Source of the DNA: an uncultured Selenomonas sp.
GTDB lineage: Bacteria; Bacillota; Negativicutes; Selenomonadales; Selenomonadaceae
Direction of reading: 5' to 3'
DNA: 64,000 bases
Assembly (NCBI GenBank): GCA_947167105.1
Contig: CAMVGU010000010.1
Span: 1 to 64,000, forward strand
Shown: piece by piece, positions 27,498 through 37,473 of the stretch
Position numbering within the stretch: the stretch's first letter is position 1
Layout: each line of letters opens with the position of its first letter
Position numbers and translations under genes: made by a program
The notes under the pieces: model-generated
Told to the model about the DNA's origin: nothing
Seen by the model: the letters and a program-made list of their open reading frames with translations, nothing else
The model's database searches: none

Positions 27498-28577
27498 TTC
27501 CTGGCCTGTCAGCAGGTTGCGGCACTCAGTCAATACGGCTTCGGGCTTTACGCCCCACAGGCATTTGGGACGGGGCCAGTCAGGACATTCCTCCGGCCTT
27601 ACGCTGCAGGGGCAGCAAGGCTCCCGGAGGGTCAGCACGCGGGCACAGGGGCTAAGGGGATGCCAGCGATCCGGCAGGGTGCACCCGTACATCACCACCA
27701 TGGGCACCCCCGTAGTGGCGGCGATATGGGCGCCGCCGGTATCTACCGTGACCAAGAGTTCCGTGCGCCTGTAGAGAGCCGCCAGTTCCACCAGATCAGT
27801 TTCCCCGCAGAAGTTCAGCACCGTCGGGGCCTCTTTGCCGCAGCGCTCCAGGATGGAGGCCCGGACTTCCCCGGCGTACTCCCTGTCGCCAGGCCCCCCC
27901 GTGATATAGAAGCTGGCTCCGTATTCTGCGAAAAGCTCCTGCACAGCCTCTGCAAAATATTCCTTGGGCCAGGTCTTCAGGGGAAAGGTCCCCTTCACAC
28001 ACAGGCCGATATGGCAGCCGGCAGGCAGGCGGGCCAGCAGGGCCTCCGCCTTTTCCTCCGCCTCCGGCGTCACCCTGGCAAAGACCGGCTCCGCCTTTTC
28101 CCCAGGAGGCTGGCCCGTCACGCCCCGCACAATGGCCTGATAGGTCTCCGCCTGCAGGGTTCCGTCCAGGTCGTGGGTGATATGCACAGTCTCGGTATAG
28201 AGCCAGGTCACGCGGCTGGGCTTGTCGTCAAAGACCCGGTCGGGGCCGATGCGGGCGGGGATATGGGCCAGCCAGGCCAGCAGCGCCGGCCTCAGCTTGC
28301 GGTCAAAGGAGATGCTAAGGTCAAAGTGCCGCTTTTTCAGCTCCTGCACCATCTTCCTCATCAGGCCGAAGGAATTCTCCCCAGGCTTGTAGCCAAAGAC
28401 AATCACCTCATCAATGACCGGGTTGTTCTCCACGGCCTGACGGCAGGCGGGCTTTACCAGCATTGTCACCCTGGCTTTTGGCCAGGCCCGCTTCAGGAGG
28501 GCCACGGCGCCGGTGGTCAGCACCACATCCCCCAGGTTCACCAGGGCATTCACCAGGATGTTATTGTACTCCTTCAT
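27495..28577 (-). CDS. Glycosyltransferase family 9 (heptosyltransferase-like)
   Basis: MKEYNNILVNALVNLGDVVLTTGAVALLKR; LVTVDTGGAHIAATTGVPMVVMYG. Confidence 0.92.
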   Translation of the reverse strand: MKEYNNILVNALVNLGDVVLTTGAVALLKRAWPKARVTMLVKPACRQAVENNPVIDEVIVFGYKPGENSFGLMRKMVQELKKRHFDLSISFDRKLRPALLAWLAHIPARIGPDRVFDDKPSRVTWLYTETVHITHDLDGTLQAETYQAIVRGVTGQPPGEKAEPVFARVTPEAEEKAEALLARLPAGCHIGLCVKGTFPLKTWPKEYFAEAVQELFAEYGASFYITGGPGDREYAGEVRASILERCGKEAPTVLNFCGETDLVELAALYRRTELLVTVDTGGAHIAATTGVPMVVMYGCTLPDRWHPLSPCARVLTLREPCCPCSVRPEECPDWPRPKCLWGVKPEAVLTECRNLLTGQE

Positions 28578-29094
28578 CTCGCCTCTCCTTAAGCTCCTGC
28601 CGCACCAGCTCCAAAAGGCTGCCCCCTTGGTACAGCACCCCCCTGACACCGGCCCTTTCCCCGCATTCCACATCCCTGGGGCTGTCACCTATCATCAGGG
28701 AGCGGCTGCGGTCGATGGCAAAGTCCCGGCAGGCCCGCTCGATAAGGCCCGCCTTGGGCTTGCGGCAGTCGCAGGCGAGCCTGTATTCCGGCACAGCCGC
28801 CTCCGGGTGATGGGGGCAGTAGTAAAAGGCATCTATCCGGGTGCCTATGGCCGCCAGCTTCTCATTCATATAGTCATGGAGGGCCAGGACATCACTTTCG
28901 GGAAACATGCCTCTGGCCACGCCGCTCTGGTTGGTGATGACAATGGCCAGATAGCCTAAAGATTTTACATATTTCACGGCCTCCGCCGCCTCCGGCATCC
29001 ACCGGAGTTTGGCGGTTTCGTGGAGATAGCCCGTATCCACGTTGAGTGTGCCGTCCCGGTCAAAAAAGACCGCAGGGCGTCCTTTACTTGCCAT
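28561..29094 (-). CDS. gmhB: D-glycero-beta-D-manno-heptose 1,7-bisphosphate 7-phosphatase (HAD)
   Basis: PAVFFDRDGTLNVDTGYLH; ITNQSGVARG; CDCRKPKAG; MIGDSPRDVE. Confidence 0.92.
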   Translation of the reverse strand: MASKGRPAVFFDRDGTLNVDTGYLHETAKLRWMPEAAEAVKYVKSLGYLAIVITNQSGVARGMFPESDVLALHDYMNEKLAAIGTRIDAFYYCPHHPEAAVPEYRLACDCRKPKAGLIERACRDFAIDRSRSLMIGDSPRDVECGERAGVRGVLYQGGSLLELVRQELKERRDEGVQ

Positions 29095-30055
29095 ATTCAA
29101 AATAACCGCCCTTGTCCAGGAAATCACAGTATTCCTTCACCGCATCCTCCATTTTGTGGAAGCCCTGGTCATAGCCTGCCTCCAGGAGTTTTGCCGGGTC
29201 GGACTCCGTATAGTTCTGGTACTTGCCCCTGAGAACCTCCGGGAAATCCCGGTACTCGATATGTCCCGTGCCCAGGGCGGCGATTACGGCCTGGGCCACC
29301 TCATTGTAGGTGTGGGCCTTGCCGGTGCCGCAGTTGTAGATGCCGGAGGGGCCCTGGTGCTCCCAGAACCAGAGGTTCACCTTCACTACGTCCTTGACAT
29401 AGACGAAGTCCCGGCGCTGCTCCCCGTCCTTATAGCCATCCGTGCCCTTAAAGAGGCGGGCCGCCCCGGTCTCCTTGATCTGGTGGTAGAGCTGGTAGAA
29501 GATGGAGGCCATCTTGCCCTTGTGGTGCTCCTGGGGGCCGTAGACATTGAAGTATTTCAGGCCCACAATCTGGCTCTTGGCCTCGGGCAGCACCTGGCGC
29601 ACATAGCGGTCAAAGGCCAGCTTTGAGTAGGCGTAGGGATTCAGGGCGTCCTCGCATTCGTCACCCTCCCGGAAGCCGTGCCTGCCGCTGCCGTAGGTGG
29701 AGGCGGAGGAGGCGTAGAGGAAGGGGATGCGGTGCTGCAAGGCGAAGTGCAGCAGGCTCTTGGAGTATTCGTAGTTCACCCTCATCATGTAGTTCACGTC
29801 ATACTCCATGGTATCGGAGCAGGCGCCCTCGTGGAAGATGGCATCTATATCCGCGCCGTCGAAATCATCATCCTCGATGGTCTGCAAAAAGTCGTCCTTA
29901 TGCTGGTAGTCGATAAATTGCAGGCCCCGCAGGTTCTTGTAGTTCAGCCCGTCCTTCAGGTCATCTATAATCAGGATATCCGTGCGCCCGCGATTATTGA
30001 GCTCCTTCACGATATTGCTGCCGATAAAGCCGGCGCCGCCGGTGACGATAATCAT
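29084..30055 (-). CDS. hldD: ADP-glyceromanno-heptose 6-epimerase
   Basis: MIIVTGGAGFIGSNIVKELNNRGRTDILIIDDL; FLYASSASTYG; LKYFNVYGPQEHHKGKMAS. Confidence 0.96.
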   Translation of the reverse strand: MIIVTGGAGFIGSNIVKELNNRGRTDILIIDDLKDGLNYKNLRGLQFIDYQHKDDFLQTIEDDDFDGADIDAIFHEGACSDTMEYDVNYMMRVNYEYSKSLLHFALQHRIPFLYASSASTYGSGRHGFREGDECEDALNPYAYSKLAFDRYVRQVLPEAKSQIVGLKYFNVYGPQEHHKGKMASIFYQLYHQIKETGAARLFKGTDGYKDGEQRRDFVYVKDVVKVNLWFWEHQGPSGIYNCGTGKAHTYNEVAQAVIAALGTGHIEYRDFPEVLRGKYQNYTESDPAKLLEAGYDQGFHKMEDAVKEYCDFLDKGGYFEYGK

Positions 30056-30090
30056 TTGCCTTCCTCCATTCATGTGATTGCCTGCGCCCC

Positions 30091-30125
30091 CCACCTACAG
30101 AGGTTGGTGGCATCCCTTGCCTCGT
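30091..30125. repeat. Solo IS605-type end hairpin
   Basis: CCACCTACAGAGGTTGGTGGCATCCCTTGCCTCGTTATAA, similar to hairpins at 12-33 and 42094-42115. Confidence 0.6.
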
Positions 30126-30139
30126 TATAAATGCAGCTC

Positions 30140-30283
30140 ATTTCCAATAGGCTGACAAAGGCCCACAAACTTCGCGCCCAAGGATGGGCGCTGCCGCCCT
30201 CGTTCTCCAGGGAAGGGAACAAGGGCGGCGGTTTTCTTTGGTTACTTTCTTTGTCCACACAAAGAAAGTAACACCACGAGCCA
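30140..30283. repeat. R3 dispersed repeat (copy without MITE-B insertion)
   Basis: AAACTTCGCGCCCAAGGATGGGCGCTGCCGCCCTCG...GGGAACAAGGGCGGCGGTTTTCTTTGGTTACTTTCTTTGTCCACACAAAGAAAGTAAC. Confidence 0.85.
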
Positions 30284-30312
30284 TGCCCGTCAGGAACTTT
30301 CGCTACAGTTCC

Positions 30313-31314
30313 CTATTCGTTTGCCACTGTCTTCAGCACGCCCAGCAGTTCCTCTTTGCTGACCGCGTAGGTGCCCAGCTTGGCCACTACTACGCTGGCC
30401 GCCAGATTGGCCAAGTAGGCCCCCGCCTCGGGCCGCAGGCCCCCTGCCAGGGCCATGGCAAAGACTGCTATGACCGTATCCCCGGCGCCGGAGACATCAA
30501 AGACATCCTGGGCCTTGGTGGGGATATGCACCGTCTCCTCCTCCCTCACCAGGGACAGGCCCTTTTCGGAGCGGGTGACGATAAGGTTCTTGGCCTTGTA
30601 CTTGCGCATGGCGTAGTGGGCCGCCCTTTCCACCGGCAGATCCTCGTTCTTGATTTTGTCCAGGAGCACCGCATTCAGTTCCTTCAGGTTCGGCGTTATG
30701 TAGTCTGCATGGGCGTACTTGGCCCAGTTCGTGCCCTTGGGGTCGATGGCCACCGGCACGCCGTGGTCATGGCAGGCCTTGATAATCATCTGGCAGGAGG
30801 CCTCCGTGCAGGCTCCCTTGCCGTAGTCGGAGATAACCACCGCATCCAGGCTCTCGGAGAGCTTCTGCTCCACGTAGTTCTGCAGGCGGGCAGCGTAAAA
30901 GGGCTCGATGGGGTCATCATCCTCGAAGTCCAGGCGCAGCATCTGCTGGTGCCCGCCGATAACCCGCAGCTTGGTGGTGGTGGGGCGCTCCGTGGTGACA
31001 AGGCCCCTGAAGTCAATGCCCCTGGCAGTGAGCTTTTCCGTCAGGCTCACCGCATGGTAGTCATCGCCGATATAGCCTGCGATACTGGTCTCACAGCCCA
31101 GGAGGGCCAGATTGTGGGCCACGTTGGCGGCGCCCCCCAGGGTCTCCTTCTCGCCGGTCACATGGGTGATGGGCACGGGAGCCTCCGGGGAGATGCGGCT
31201 GACCTCGCCGTAGTAATACTTATCCAGCATCACATCCCCCAGCACCAGGACGGTACACTTGCCTGTCTTCTGGGCGACAAACTCCTGCAGGAGTTCCTTG
31301 GTCTCTGTATCCAT
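30313..31314 (-). CDS. rfaE1: D-glycero-beta-D-manno-heptose-7-phosphate kinase (RfaE1/HldE N-terminal type)
   Basis: [74 protein letters not shown]. Confidence 0.93.
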   Translation of the reverse strand: MDTETKELLQEFVAQKTGKCTVLVLGDVMLDKYYYGEVSRISPEAPVPITHVTGEKETLGGAANVAHNLALLGCETSIAGYIGDDYHAVSLTEKLTARGIDFRGLVTTERPTTTKLRVIGGHQQMLRLDFEDDDPIEPFYAARLQNYVEQKLSESLDAVVISDYGKGACTEASCQMIIKACHDHGVPVAIDPKGTNWAKYAHADYITPNLKELNAVLLDKIKNEDLPVERAAHYAMRKYKAKNLIVTRSEKGLSLVREEETVHIPTKAQDVFDVSGAGDTVIAVFAMALAGGLRPEAGAYLANLAASVVVAKLGTYAVSKEELLGVLKTVANE

Positions 31315-31331
31315 GGGAATTTTCCTTTCAG

Positions 31332-32519
31332 CTATTTCAAACGTATCACGGGATTGGTGTCCGTGGTATCCATGGCAAAATCCTGGGGACGGGCAAGCTG
31401 CTGTCCCTCCGGGCGGGCCAGGTCAATCACCTGGCAGTCGAAGGAAGCTGGAGCGGGCAGTTCCCGCCCCGGCCTGCCGCCGCTTTCCTGCAACAGCTTA
31501 TGGGCGTAATGGAGCACTATTTCCGGGGTGATATGCTTCATGCAGGCCAGATGCTCCGCCCCCTGCCGCTGGCATTCGTGGATGCGGCAGGGATGGCAGG
31601 GCTCCGGCGTCTTCACCAGGATAGCCCGGCTGTCATAGGGGGCAAAGCCGGTGACGGGGGAGGCGCCGAACATGGTGACTACCGGCACATGCATGGCCAC
31701 CCCCACATGCATGGGGCCGGAGTCCGTGGTGATAAAGAGCAGGCAGCGGCTAAGGAGCTCTGCCAGTTCCCCCAGGCTGACCCGTCCCGTAAAGACATGC
31801 ACAGGGGCTTTGTCCTCCGTCTGCATATCCCCCAGGCACTCCTGCACGATTTCCTCATCCATGGGTCCCCCGAAGAAGGCCACATGGTAGCCCTCGGCCA
31901 GGAGCCTGTCTGCGCAGATGGCAAAATACTCCTTCAGCCAGCGCTTGGTGAGCCAGGAAGCGCCGATATTCAGGGCTATAACCCTGGCATCTGCCGGGAT
32001 TTCCCGCTGCCAAAGGGCGGCTCCCTTAGCTGCGGCCTCGGGAGGCACCACCATTTCCAGCCCCCGGTCCTCAATGGTTCTGACCCCCGCCAGCTCCCGC
32101 AGCACATCGTAATGGGCATAGACCTGGTGCTTGGCAAAATGCCTGTTGGGCATAACCGCCGTAAAGAAGGCACCAAAGCCAGGTTTTGCATAACCAACGA
32201 TGCGCCTGCCTCCGGAGAAAGCCGCCAGGGCCGAGGCCCGCTCATTGCGGTGCAGGTTGATAACCAAATCAAACTGCTGCCTGCGCAGGCGGCGGATGAA
32301 TTTCAGCAGGTGCCAGAGATTATCGTCCTTCCCCTTCTTGTCCAGGAAAAGGCAGGCATCCAGATGCGGATTGTACTCCACTATGTCTCTCAGCTTCCCG
32401 TCCGCCAGCAGGGTCAGCCTGGCCTGGGGGTAGGCGGCGCGCAGGGTGCGGAGCACAGGGGTCACAAGCAGCAGGTCGCCTAAGTGCATGAGGTTGATGA
32501 CGAGAATATTCTTGTACAC
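31332..32519 (-). CDS. Glycosyltransferase family 9 (heptosyltransferase-like)
   Basis: MYKNILVINLMHLGDLLLVTPVLRTLR; LFITTDSGPMHVGVAMHVPVVTMFG. Confidence 0.93.
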   Translation of the reverse strand: MYKNILVINLMHLGDLLLVTPVLRTLRAAYPQARLTLLADGKLRDIVEYNPHLDACLFLDKKGKDDNLWHLLKFIRRLRRQQFDLVINLHRNERASALAAFSGGRRIVGYAKPGFGAFFTAVMPNRHFAKHQVYAHYDVLRELAGVRTIEDRGLEMVVPPEAAAKGAALWQREIPADARVIALNIGASWLTKRWLKEYFAICADRLLAEGYHVAFFGGPMDEEIVQECLGDMQTEDKAPVHVFTGRVSLGELAELLSRCLLFITTDSGPMHVGVAMHVPVVTMFGASPVTGFAPYDSRAILVKTPEPCHPCRIHECQRQGAEHLACMKHITPEIVLHYAHKLLQESGGRPGRELPAPASFDCQVIDLARPEGQQLARPQDFAMDTTDTNPVIRLK

Positions 32520-32522
32520 AGC

Positions 32523-34457
32523 TTACTCCTTCCCCTGGGTCAGCAGATACCAGGCCAGGGTGCGCTGGGCAGTGAGCTGGGGCAGCAGGGCGGCTCGCGC
32601 CGCCTCCCCGTCGGGGCTGCCGGCAAAGCCCGGAATCAGCTCTGTTTCCTCTGCCCGCTCCACCCTGCCGCAGACATTATCCGCCAGGAACACATCCCGG
32701 TTAAAGGCGGCCCTGCCCTCCCCCAGGGGCAGGCCAATGGCCTGATAGGCAAAGCCTGCTGGGGCAATCAGGTCAATCAGGGTGGGCACAATGCTGGTAT
32801 GTCCGCCGATGGCATCTGCCGGCCACAGCTTGGGGCTAACGCCCTTGCCGTAAATGACGCAGGGCACGCTCTGGTGCTCGTAAAGGGTGGGATGGGGGCC
32901 GGGGTCGGAACGCACCGCATGATCCCCGGTGATGACGAAAAGACTGTCAGGATAGAGGGCCTGCATTTCCCGGACGAAGTTCGTCACCACCTTGTCCATA
33001 TACCAGTAATGGCCGAACTCCACCGCCAGTTCCTCGGGATTTTCCGCCTCGGGAATGATACGGCGGATATTCTCTGCACAGGCTGCCACATCAAAGCCCT
33101 CCGCCCCCAGGTCGATACTGTAGGGGGGATGGTTGGAAGTGGTCATAATGAGGGCCACGGTGGGCCGCTCCGGATGCTCCCGGCAGTCTCTCGCCAGGGC
33201 CTCCAGCAAACGAGCATCGTCGGTGCCCCAGGCATTGACCTTGGGGGCGCCGTAGTCGGGATAGCCGTAGAAGTTATCAAAGCCCTGGGCCAGAGCCAGG
33301 CGGCCAATCTGATCCCAGCCGGGACTGCCCCCGTACCAGAAATCCACCTGATAGCCCAAGGCTTTCAGCTGGGGAGCCATGGCGGTGGGATAGGCTTCCG
33401 TAAAGGAGCGGGGCTGGTAATTGGCCCGGATATTCACCTCCGTCAGCCCTGTCACCAGGCCGGTAATGGCCACGGAGGTAAAGTCCCCGTTGGGCATAAA
33501 GCGCCTGGTATAGCAGCCCTCCGGCGACCGGGCCAGCTCCTTCAGCCCTTCCATCAAATGCAAATCTGCATATTTATCCAGCAAAGGCCAGTTGGCCCAG
33601 GTCTCCCCCAGCACTATAAAGATATGGCTGGGCTTGGCAAGCCTGGGTCCGGGAGCCTTGCGCTCCAGATAGGGAAGGTAGCCCGCTGCTCCCTCCTTGT
33701 CTACGCCGAAAATATCCCCTGCCGCCATCTTCTTTTCCATGGAGTGTGCCCGATAAAGGGCCTGCACATCATCCAGTATACATTCGTTCAGGAAATCGTC
33801 ACGGGTGATGGCCGCATTCTCCCAGTTCAGCCCGGTTGCGTAGCTCACCCCGCCGCCGAAGCGGACAAAGAGGCCAAAGAAAGCCGTGAACAGGAACAGC
33901 CCCAGCCCCCAGGCCAAGGGCCTGCCCTGGGGCACCCCGGCAGCCGGCAGCCGCAACAGCCACCTCAGCGCCAGGAAGGCGAAGAAGGTCAGCAGCAGGG
34001 CCACAACCGAGCGCCAGACCAGCCCGTACTCCGCCAGCATCATCCCCAGGATGGCTCCCTTGTCATCCGCCAATCCCGCCGCCACCTGCAAGCCGTAGGT
34101 TTGGCCAAACTCACGGTAATAGGGGAAGCGGGCCATAAAGAGGACTGCCAGCAGGAAACTGGCCAAAGTGCCCACCGCCAGCCGCACCTTGCCCAAAGCC
34201 CGGCTCCAGCCAGGGCGCACAAAGCAGGGCAGTGTGGCCAGCAGGAAGGAAAACGCCGTAAAGGCCCCGGCGCTTTTCAGGGAAAGGCGCAGCCCCGCAA
34301 AATTTGCCAACAGCAAATCCGCAGAGGTAACATCGGGGCCTTGATAGCTGTCCATATAGAGCATGAAAAACAAGCGATAAGCGCAGAGAGTCAAGAGCAG
34401 AAAGAGGAACAGACGCAGATCCAGTTGGATATTGCGGAAGTAGGTGTCTAAACGCAT
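32523..34457 (-). CDS. LTA synthase family sulfatase (phosphoglycerol/phosphoethanolamine transferase-like)
   Basis: N-term TM segments; HIFIVLGETWANWPLLDKY; FTSVAITGLVTGL; LFVITGDHAVRSDPG. Confidence 0.88.
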   Translation of the reverse strand: MRLDTYFRNIQLDLRLFLFLLLTLCAYRLFFMLYMDSYQGPDVTSADLLLANFAGLRLSLKSAGAFTAFSFLLATLPCFVRPGWSRALGKVRLAVGTLASFLLAVLFMARFPYYREFGQTYGLQVAAGLADDKGAILGMMLAEYGLVWRSVVALLLTFFAFLALRWLLRLPAAGVPQGRPLAWGLGLFLFTAFFGLFVRFGGGVSYATGLNWENAAITRDDFLNECILDDVQALYRAHSMEKKMAAGDIFGVDKEGAAGYLPYLERKAPGPRLAKPSHIFIVLGETWANWPLLDKYADLHLMEGLKELARSPEGCYTRRFMPNGDFTSVAITGLVTGLTEVNIRANYQPRSFTEAYPTAMAPQLKALGYQVDFWYGGSPGWDQIGRLALAQGFDNFYGYPDYGAPKVNAWGTDDARLLEALARDCREHPERPTVALIMTTSNHPPYSIDLGAEGFDVAACAENIRRIIPEAENPEELAVEFGHYWYMDKVVTNFVREMQALYPDSLFVITGDHAVRSDPGPHPTLYEHQSVPCVIYGKGVSPKLWPADAIGGHTSIVPTLIDLIAPAGFAYQAIGLPLGEGRAAFNRDVFLADNVCGRVERAEETELIPGFAGSPDGEAARAALLPQLTAQRTLAWYLLTQGKE

Positions 34458-34490
34458 GTAAAAATCTCTCCATAACACGAGGAAATGTCC

Positions 34491-34556
34491 ACGACCTCAT
34501 CCACCTCATCCGTCAGCCTGACGGCTGACACCTTCCCCTCAAGGGGAAGGCTTTTT
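34491..34556. repeat. R1 dispersed double-hairpin repeat (variant)
   Basis: GACCTCATCCACCTCATCCGTCAGCCTGACGGCTGACACCTTCCCCTCAAGGGGAAGGCTTTTT. Confidence 0.7.
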
Positions 34557-34593
34557 CGTCAATGAGTATACTTCCATAGATGCGATTCATTCC

Positions 34594-34893
34594 CAATAAG
34601 CTGGAACAAAGCTCCCCCAAACTCCGCGCCCAGGGAAGGGCGCCGCGCCACTCGTTCCCAGGGATGGGAACCCGTGTCCCGCCTCGTCCATCTCCGCAAT
34701 AATTGCCCGATATGCGGCCATCTGCTGCGTCATCGTCAGTCGCCATAGCCCGCTATGGCTCCTTCCTCTTCCTTGCATCTGACCACATCTCGAACAATTA
34801 TTTTTGCGTATCTGGACAAGGTGGGACACCGTGGCGGCTGTTTTCTTTGGTTACTTTCTTTGTCAACACAAAGAAAGTAACACCACGAGCCTT
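34594..34893. repeat. R3 dispersed repeat interrupted by MITE-B
   Basis: R3 left arm (CTCCGCGCCCAGGGAAGGGCG) and right arm (GTTTTCTTTGGTTACTTTCTTTGTCAACACAAAGAAAGTAAC) flank 34672-34831. Confidence 0.82.
34672..34831. mobile_element. MITE-B copy 1 (~160 bp, long TIRs)
   Basis: CCGTGTCCCGCCTCGTCCATCTCCGCAATAATTG ... CAATTATTTTTGCGTATCTGGACAAGGTGGGACACCG. Confidence 0.8.
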
Positions 34894-34950
34894 GCTCGCT
34901 AGCGATAAAACCTCCCTTCCAGAGGAATACTTTCTCGCTAGCGAGTACAA

Positions 34951-35973
34951 TTACAGCCCCAAAAGCCTCTCCGCCTTTTCCTCCACCGCCTCCGGCCTGA
35001 TTGCCAGCAGGCAGTCGCGCCCGTAAGGACAAGCCCGCTTCCAGCAGTGCTTGCAAGGGTGCTCGGCCTCAATGGCATTCTCCTGCTGCCCGTAGGGGCC
35101 GTTGCGATTGGCATCCGTGGGGCCCATCAGCATGATGGTGGGCCGCTTCAGTCCCGCCGCCAGATGCACGGGACCCGTATCGCCGCCTACCACCAGCCGC
35201 GCCCCTGCAAGGAGGGCGGCCAGCTCAGGCAGAGTGGTCTTGTCGATCAGGGAAACGGGAGGCACCCCCATCTCCTCGCCGATCTCTGCGGCCAGGCGCA
35301 TATCCACCACGCCTCCCCCCACCAGCAGGGGGATAATCTGCCTATCATAGAGCCAGTTGGCCAGCCGGGCGAAATGCTCCGGGGTCCAGCGCTTGTTGGG
35401 CCAGCCCGCCCCCGGTGCCAGGACTGCGTAGGGCAGGGAAGGATCTGCCCCTGCCTCGCGAATCAGCTCCCTGCAGGACTCTTGCACATCCTCCGGTATT
35501 TCCAAAGGGAATTTCACTTCCTTCACCCGGCAGCCCAGGGCCCTCGCCACGTCCAAATAGCGCTCCACGATATGCCCCTGGGCATGGGGGCCGCACACCG
35601 GGCGGGAGACCCTGTCCGAGCCCTCCCGCATATTGCAGGTGCCCAGCTTCAGGGGTGCCTTGGCCAGCCTTGCAATGGCTGCCGACTTAAAGAGGCCCTG
35701 CAAGTCAAGCACCGCATCATAGCGCCGGGAGCGTATAAGACGGCGAAAGGGCAGGAAATTCCGGGCAAAGCCTCGCAGGCTCTTGAATTCCTTTTTGTGG
35801 AAGGTAATCAGCTCATCAATGCAGGGGTTCAGCTCCAGCAGGGGGCGTGCCGGGGGCTCTGTCACCCAGGTCAGATGAGCTTTGGGATAAGTCTCCTTAA
35901 TGGCATAGCTGACGGGCAGCGCGTGGATTACATCGCCGATGGCACTGAGCTTGACGACAAGGATATTCTGCAT
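34951..35973 (-). CDS. Glycosyltransferase family 9 (lipopolysaccharide heptosyltransferase-like)
   Basis: MQNILVVKLSAIGDVIHALPVSYAIKETYP; LVVGGDTGPVHLAAGLKRPTIMLMGPTDANRNGPYG. Confidence 0.94.
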   Translation of the reverse strand: MQNILVVKLSAIGDVIHALPVSYAIKETYPKAHLTWVTEPPARPLLELNPCIDELITFHKKEFKSLRGFARNFLPFRRLIRSRRYDAVLDLQGLFKSAAIARLAKAPLKLGTCNMREGSDRVSRPVCGPHAQGHIVERYLDVARALGCRVKEVKFPLEIPEDVQESCRELIREAGADPSLPYAVLAPGAGWPNKRWTPEHFARLANWLYDRQIIPLLVGGGVVDMRLAAEIGEEMGVPPVSLIDKTTLPELAALLAGARLVVGGDTGPVHLAAGLKRPTIMLMGPTDANRNGPYGQQENAIEAEHPCKHCWKRACPYGRDCLLAIRPEAVEEKAERLLGL

Positions 35974-35978
35974 GGCGC

Positions 35979-36449
35979 TTACCCCTTTGCCCCGCTGATT
36001 TTCTCGATGACCTTGCTGGTGGAGCGGCCCGGCACCATCTCTATGAAGTGGACGCTGCCGCCGTAGGACTGAACGATCTTCGCCTCCGGCAAGGTTTCCA
36101 GGGTATAGTCGCCGCCCTTCACGTAGACAGCAGGCTTTACCTTAGCTATCAGTGTCTCCGCCGTCTGCTCCCCAAAGAGCACCACATAGTCCACCGAGGC
36201 CAGGGCCCCCACTACCTCCGCCCTGTCCAGTTCCGTGTTGACGGGGCGGGAAGGGCCCTTCAGCCGCCTGACGGAAGCATCCGTATTCAGCCCCAGCACC
36301 AGGCAGTCCCCCTGGGCGCGGGCTTCGGCAAGGTAACGGACATGCCCCGCATGGAGGATATCGAAGCAGCCGTTAGTGAAAACAATCCTCTGCCCCGCTT
36401 CCCGCAGGGTTTCGCAAAAGCTTTCTATTTTGTCAGCCGGTATCAGCAT
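35979..36449 (-). CDS. rfaE2: D-glycero-beta-D-manno-heptose 1-phosphate adenylyltransferase
   Basis: [58 protein letters not shown]. Confidence 0.95.
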   Translation of the reverse strand: MLIPADKIESFCETLREAGQRIVFTNGCFDILHAGHVRYLAEARAQGDCLVLGLNTDASVRRLKGPSRPVNTELDRAEVVGALASVDYVVLFGEQTAETLIAKVKPAVYVKGGDYTLETLPEAKIVQSYGGSVHFIEMVPGRSTSKVIEKISGAKG

Positions 36450-36460
36450 GATTTTTCTCC

Positions 36461-37450
36461 TTAACGCAGCACTGCCCTGCCCAGTTCCTTATTGCTGACC
36501 GTGGCAGTGCCCAATTTCCTCACCGCGATCCCGGAGGCGATATTGGACAGCTCCGCCGCTTGGGCGGGCTCCGCTCCGGCGGCCAGGGCCAGGATAAAGG
36601 TGGCGACGCAGGTATCTCCCGCGCCGGAGACATCGTAGACCTCGCTCTTGTCCGACACGGGTATCACATGCACAGAGCCGTCCTTTTCCAGCAGCACCAT
36701 GCCCTGCTCCCCCCGGGTGACCAGCACCCCTTCCGCCTGAAGCTCCTGCAGCAGCTCCTGGCCCCCTTCAATCAGCTCCTCCTCCGACTCGAAGCTGCGC
36801 CCCAGGGCCGCAGCCAGCTCCGCATCGTTCTGCTTCACATAGCCCACACCCTTGAAGCTTCTCACATCGTAGCGGGAGTCCACCATGCTGGGAATATCAT
36901 GCTCCCTGGCATAATCCAGCAGCAGGGAGCGGAGCCTGGGCGTCACCGTGCCGGAGCCGTAGTCACTGATGACAATGCCCTGCATCCTGGGCAGCACCTC
37001 CCTGACATAGCCCAGCAGTTCCCGCTCATGGGCAGGGGAGAGGGGCTCCCTGCTCTCATTGTCCACCCGCACAATCTGCTGGCTGACCGTGGCCCGTCCC
37101 CCTGCGATAATGCGGGTCTTGGAGATGGTGGGGCGCCCTGAGTCGCAGAGCAGCCCCTCCGTCACGGCACCATTTCCCTCCAGGACCTCCTTCAGCCCCC
37201 TGCCGTTGGCATCCAGGCCCAGAAGCCCCAGGGCAAAGGGCGTGCCCCCCAGGGTGGCTATATTGTTCACCACATTGGCCGCGCCTCCGGCCACGATGCG
37301 CTTCTCCGCCTGCTCCAGCACCAGCACCGGCGCTTCCCTGGAAATGCGGGAGATGCGTCCCATCAGGTAGATATCCGCCACCGCATCCCCGGCCACCAGA
37401 ATGCGGCAGCCCTCAATTTCAGAGACCAATGCTTCCATTTCTTGCTTCAT
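36461..37450 (-). CDS. RfaE1-type PfkB carbohydrate kinase (second, divergent paralog)
   Basis: [60 protein letters not shown]; lacks canonical DPKG stretch of 30313..31314. Confidence 0.88.
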   Translation of the reverse strand: MKQEMEALVSEIEGCRILVAGDAVADIYLMGRISRISREAPVLVLEQAEKRIVAGGAANVVNNIATLGGTPFALGLLGLDANGRGLKEVLEGNGAVTEGLLCDSGRPTISKTRIIAGGRATVSQQIVRVDNESREPLSPAHERELLGYVREVLPRMQGIVISDYGSGTVTPRLRSLLLDYAREHDIPSMVDSRYDVRSFKGVGYVKQNDAELAAALGRSFESEEELIEGGQELLQELQAEGVLVTRGEQGMVLLEKDGSVHVIPVSDKSEVYDVSGAGDTCVATFILALAAGAEPAQAAELSNIASGIAVRKLGTATVSNKELGRAVLR

Positions 37451-37473
37451 GCCAGAAAAGCCTCCCTATCCTG

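Noticed and set aside
34587-34829. ORF MSHLVQIRKNNCSRCGQMQGRGRSHSGLWRLTMTQQMAAYRAIIA, conserved at 40137..40400
   Set aside because: The conservation is explained by the MITE-B repeat DNA; the translated product is incidental and there is no RBS evidence.
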